A stretch of DNA of 7,485 bases from NCBI GenBank assembly GCA_029051445.1, contig JAIDKP010000396.1:1-7485 (forward strand), in the 5' to 3' direction. Under the pieces are notes generated by a model. That model saw only the letters and a program-made list of their open reading frames with translations. It ran no database searches and was not told the DNA's origin. This DNA is from Muribaculaceae bacterium (lineage in GTDB: Bacteria > Bacteroidota > Bacteroidia > Bacteroidales > Muribaculaceae). This document shows positions 6,204 through 7,485 of this stretch, piece by piece. A program made the translations under genes and the position numbers. The stretch's first letter is position 1. Every line of letters begins with the position of its first letter.

Positions 6204-7485
6204 ATGAAGATTATATTTGTTGACGAGCTTGAAAGTTCGCGTGCCAACGGCATAGGCACGTTCCGCCGTATGCTCCTGCCCGCCCTTGCCAAAGAAACGG
6301 AAGTGATTGTTCTTGGGCTTCAGGCCGGAGTTGATAAGCCGTCGGTGATAGAGGATGATGGAATCACAGAATACTTCTTCCCGAACTTTACCGATGAAGA
6401 TGGCGGATGGCGTGCAAACGGTGGCAAGATTTTCGGCATGCTCAGCGAAGTTCTGCCCGACAGTCAGGAAAACGTGTTTCTGATCAATCACTCACCTTGT
6501 GCCCCGTTTATCGACGAACTGAAAAAGCGTTTTCCTCAAAGCAAAACCGCCTTTGTCATTCACGATCATGGTTGGTGTGGTCCGTTGCTCGGTTCGCAAA
6601 AACTGCTCCGGCAGATTGTTGTGGGCGGCAAGACTCCGCGTCGCGTATCGGATGAGACAATGGCGCACGTCAGAGACTATTGCGCCAAAGAACGTGAGAT
6701 ATATCGACGTGTGGATGCTGTTGTAGCGCTTTCCGACACGTGCCGCCGCACTCTCATTGACATCTACGATGTGCCCGCCGGGAAAATCCATGTCATTCCC
6801 AACGGTTACATCAGTCCGGCAGGGAAGCGACCGACCAGACATCAGGCAAGAAAGCGCCTCGGTATAGGGGAGGATGAAGAAATCGTCATATTTGCCGGAC
6901 GTACCGTGCGCCACAAGGGAATAGAACCACTGCTGATGGCTCTGGGCGAGCTGCGTAAGACACATCCGCGGCTACGCTGCGTCATGTGCGGCTCGCTTTC
7001 AGGTTTCTCAAACTACGGACGCCTTATCGAACCTGTCGCCGCATCGCTCATAATGACCGGCTTTATCCCGCCTGACCGTCTGCGCTATTGGTATGCAGCT
7101 GCCGACGTGGGTGTGATGCCTTCCTATAGCGAGCCATTCGGCTATTCAGGCATTGAGATGGCCGATGCAGGGCTTCCTGTTGTTGTGGCCGACGGAAATT
7201 GCCTTACCGACATTTATGAGGATGGTGTGAACGGCTTTGTGGCCTCGATAGGGCGTGATGTGACTCGCACAGCTCCTTTTGTCCGTTCACTGACAGCAAA
7301 AATAGACGAAGCATTGACTTGTCCTGCTTCCAAGCGCAGCGAAATTGTTTCGGAAAGCCGCCGACGCATCCGCAGCTTGTACTCAGTTGACCGGATGGCC
7401 GCGTCTTATCTCTCAATGTTCCGGAGTATAGTTGCTAAACAATTGTCAATCAATAAAATATTCAACAACAGATCTAAGTTGATTG
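6204..7485 (+). CDS. GT4-family glycosyltransferase, C-terminus cut by window edge
   Basis: Opens at ATG 6204, 15 bases after the VKOR fusion, and stays open to the right edge (427 codons), so it is incomplete. The N-terminal half (MKIIFVDELESS, NGIGTFRRMLLPAL) is a Rossmann-like acceptor domain. The C-terminal half is Glycos_transf_1: PNG (199-201), FAGRTVRHKG with R233 and K238 placed to contact the donor phosphates, and the E-x7-E motif of retaining GT4 enzymes at E310-E318 (SEPFGYSGIEMADAG), followed by GLPVVV. It resembles from memory the TIGR04157 glycosyltransferases found beside Bacteroidetes radical-SAM peptide clusters, which would fit the peptide genes here; a surface-polysaccharide role is the main alternative. 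It has no signal peptide and would work in the cytoplasm on a nucleotide-sugar. GT4 assignment is firm; acceptor and subfamily are inferred. Confidence 0.93.
   Translation, partial: MKIIFVDELESSRANGIGTFRRMLLPALAKETEVIVLGLQAGVDKPSVIEDDGITEYFFPNFTDEDGGWRANGGKIFGMLSEVLPDSQENVFLINHSPCAPFIDELKKRFPQSKTAFVIHDHGWCGPLLGSQKLLRQIVVGGKTPRRVSDETMAHVRDYCAKEREIYRRVDAVVALSDTCRRTLIDIYDVPAGKIHVIPNGYISPAGKRPTRHQARKRLGIGEDEEIVIFAGRTVRHKGIEPLLMALGELRKTHPRLRCVMCGSLSGFSNYGRLIEPVAASLIMTGFIPPDRLRYWYAAADVGVMPSYSEPFGYSGIEMADAGLPVVVADGNCLTDIYEDGVNGFVASIGRDVTRTAPFVRSLTAKIDEALTCPASKRSEIVSESRRRIRSLYSVDRMAASYLSMFRSIVAKQLSINKIFNNRSKLI

Noticed and set aside
6195..6965. Two minus-strand frames of 98 and 157 residues opposite the glycosyltransferase
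   Set aside because: The plus strand carries all GT4 motifs in a continuous frame; the opposite frames show no recognisable domain.
1..7485. CRISPR array, tRNA, rRNA or insertion sequence
   Set aside because: No regularly spaced repeats, cloverleaf-like segments, rRNA motifs, transposase motifs or terminal inverted repeats were seen.

Overview
The window looks like chromosomal DNA from a member of the Bacteroidota, most likely a gut Bacteroidales. The evidence is an outer-membrane receptor of a typically Bacteroidales kind, a SusC-type plug sequence, promoters of the TTG / TAnnTTTG class, and starts without a clear Shine-Dalgarno. No rRNA, tRNA, CRISPR array, transposase or phage gene was seen. 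Genus cannot be fixed from the sequence.

The layout is two divergent arms meeting in an intergenic region at about 2835-3178. The left arm (minus strand) reads, in transcription order: a possible 26-codon ORF (2987-2907), a 97-residue cysteine-rich peptide gene (2834-2541), an intrinsic terminator, a fresh promoter, and a large outer-membrane beta-barrel receptor whose C-terminus runs off the window (2448-1). The right arm (plus strand) reads: a secreted 297-residue protein with two carboxypeptidase-regulatory-like repeats and a SusC-type TonB plug but no barrel (3179-4072), a second cysteine-rich peptide gene (4200-4502), a terminator-like hairpin, a 519-residue membrane protein joining an apparently inactive C39-peptidase-like domain to a VKOR domain and a thioredoxin/DsbA-like domain (4629-6188), and a GT4-type glycosyltransferase cut by the right edge (6204-7485).

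The central observation is that the two peptides, on opposite strands, share a cysteine signature with identical spacing over three cysteines: C-x-G-K-x-E-G-x2-C-x11-G-x-C, then a fourth cysteine 8 or 11 residues later. Neither has a Sec signal peptide. The plus-strand peptide has a charged leader ending in Gly-Gly before a six-cysteine core. A membrane disulfide-forming enzyme with a catalytically dead leader-peptidase-like domain is encoded next to it, followed by a glycosyltransferase that resembles those found beside Bacteroidetes peptide-maturation genes. My working model (inference) is a locus for making, oxidising and perhaps glycosylating or exporting small disulfide-rich peptides, with outer-membrane plug/receptor proteins as partners, targets or self-protection. 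Export and proteolysis genes would have to lie outside the window.
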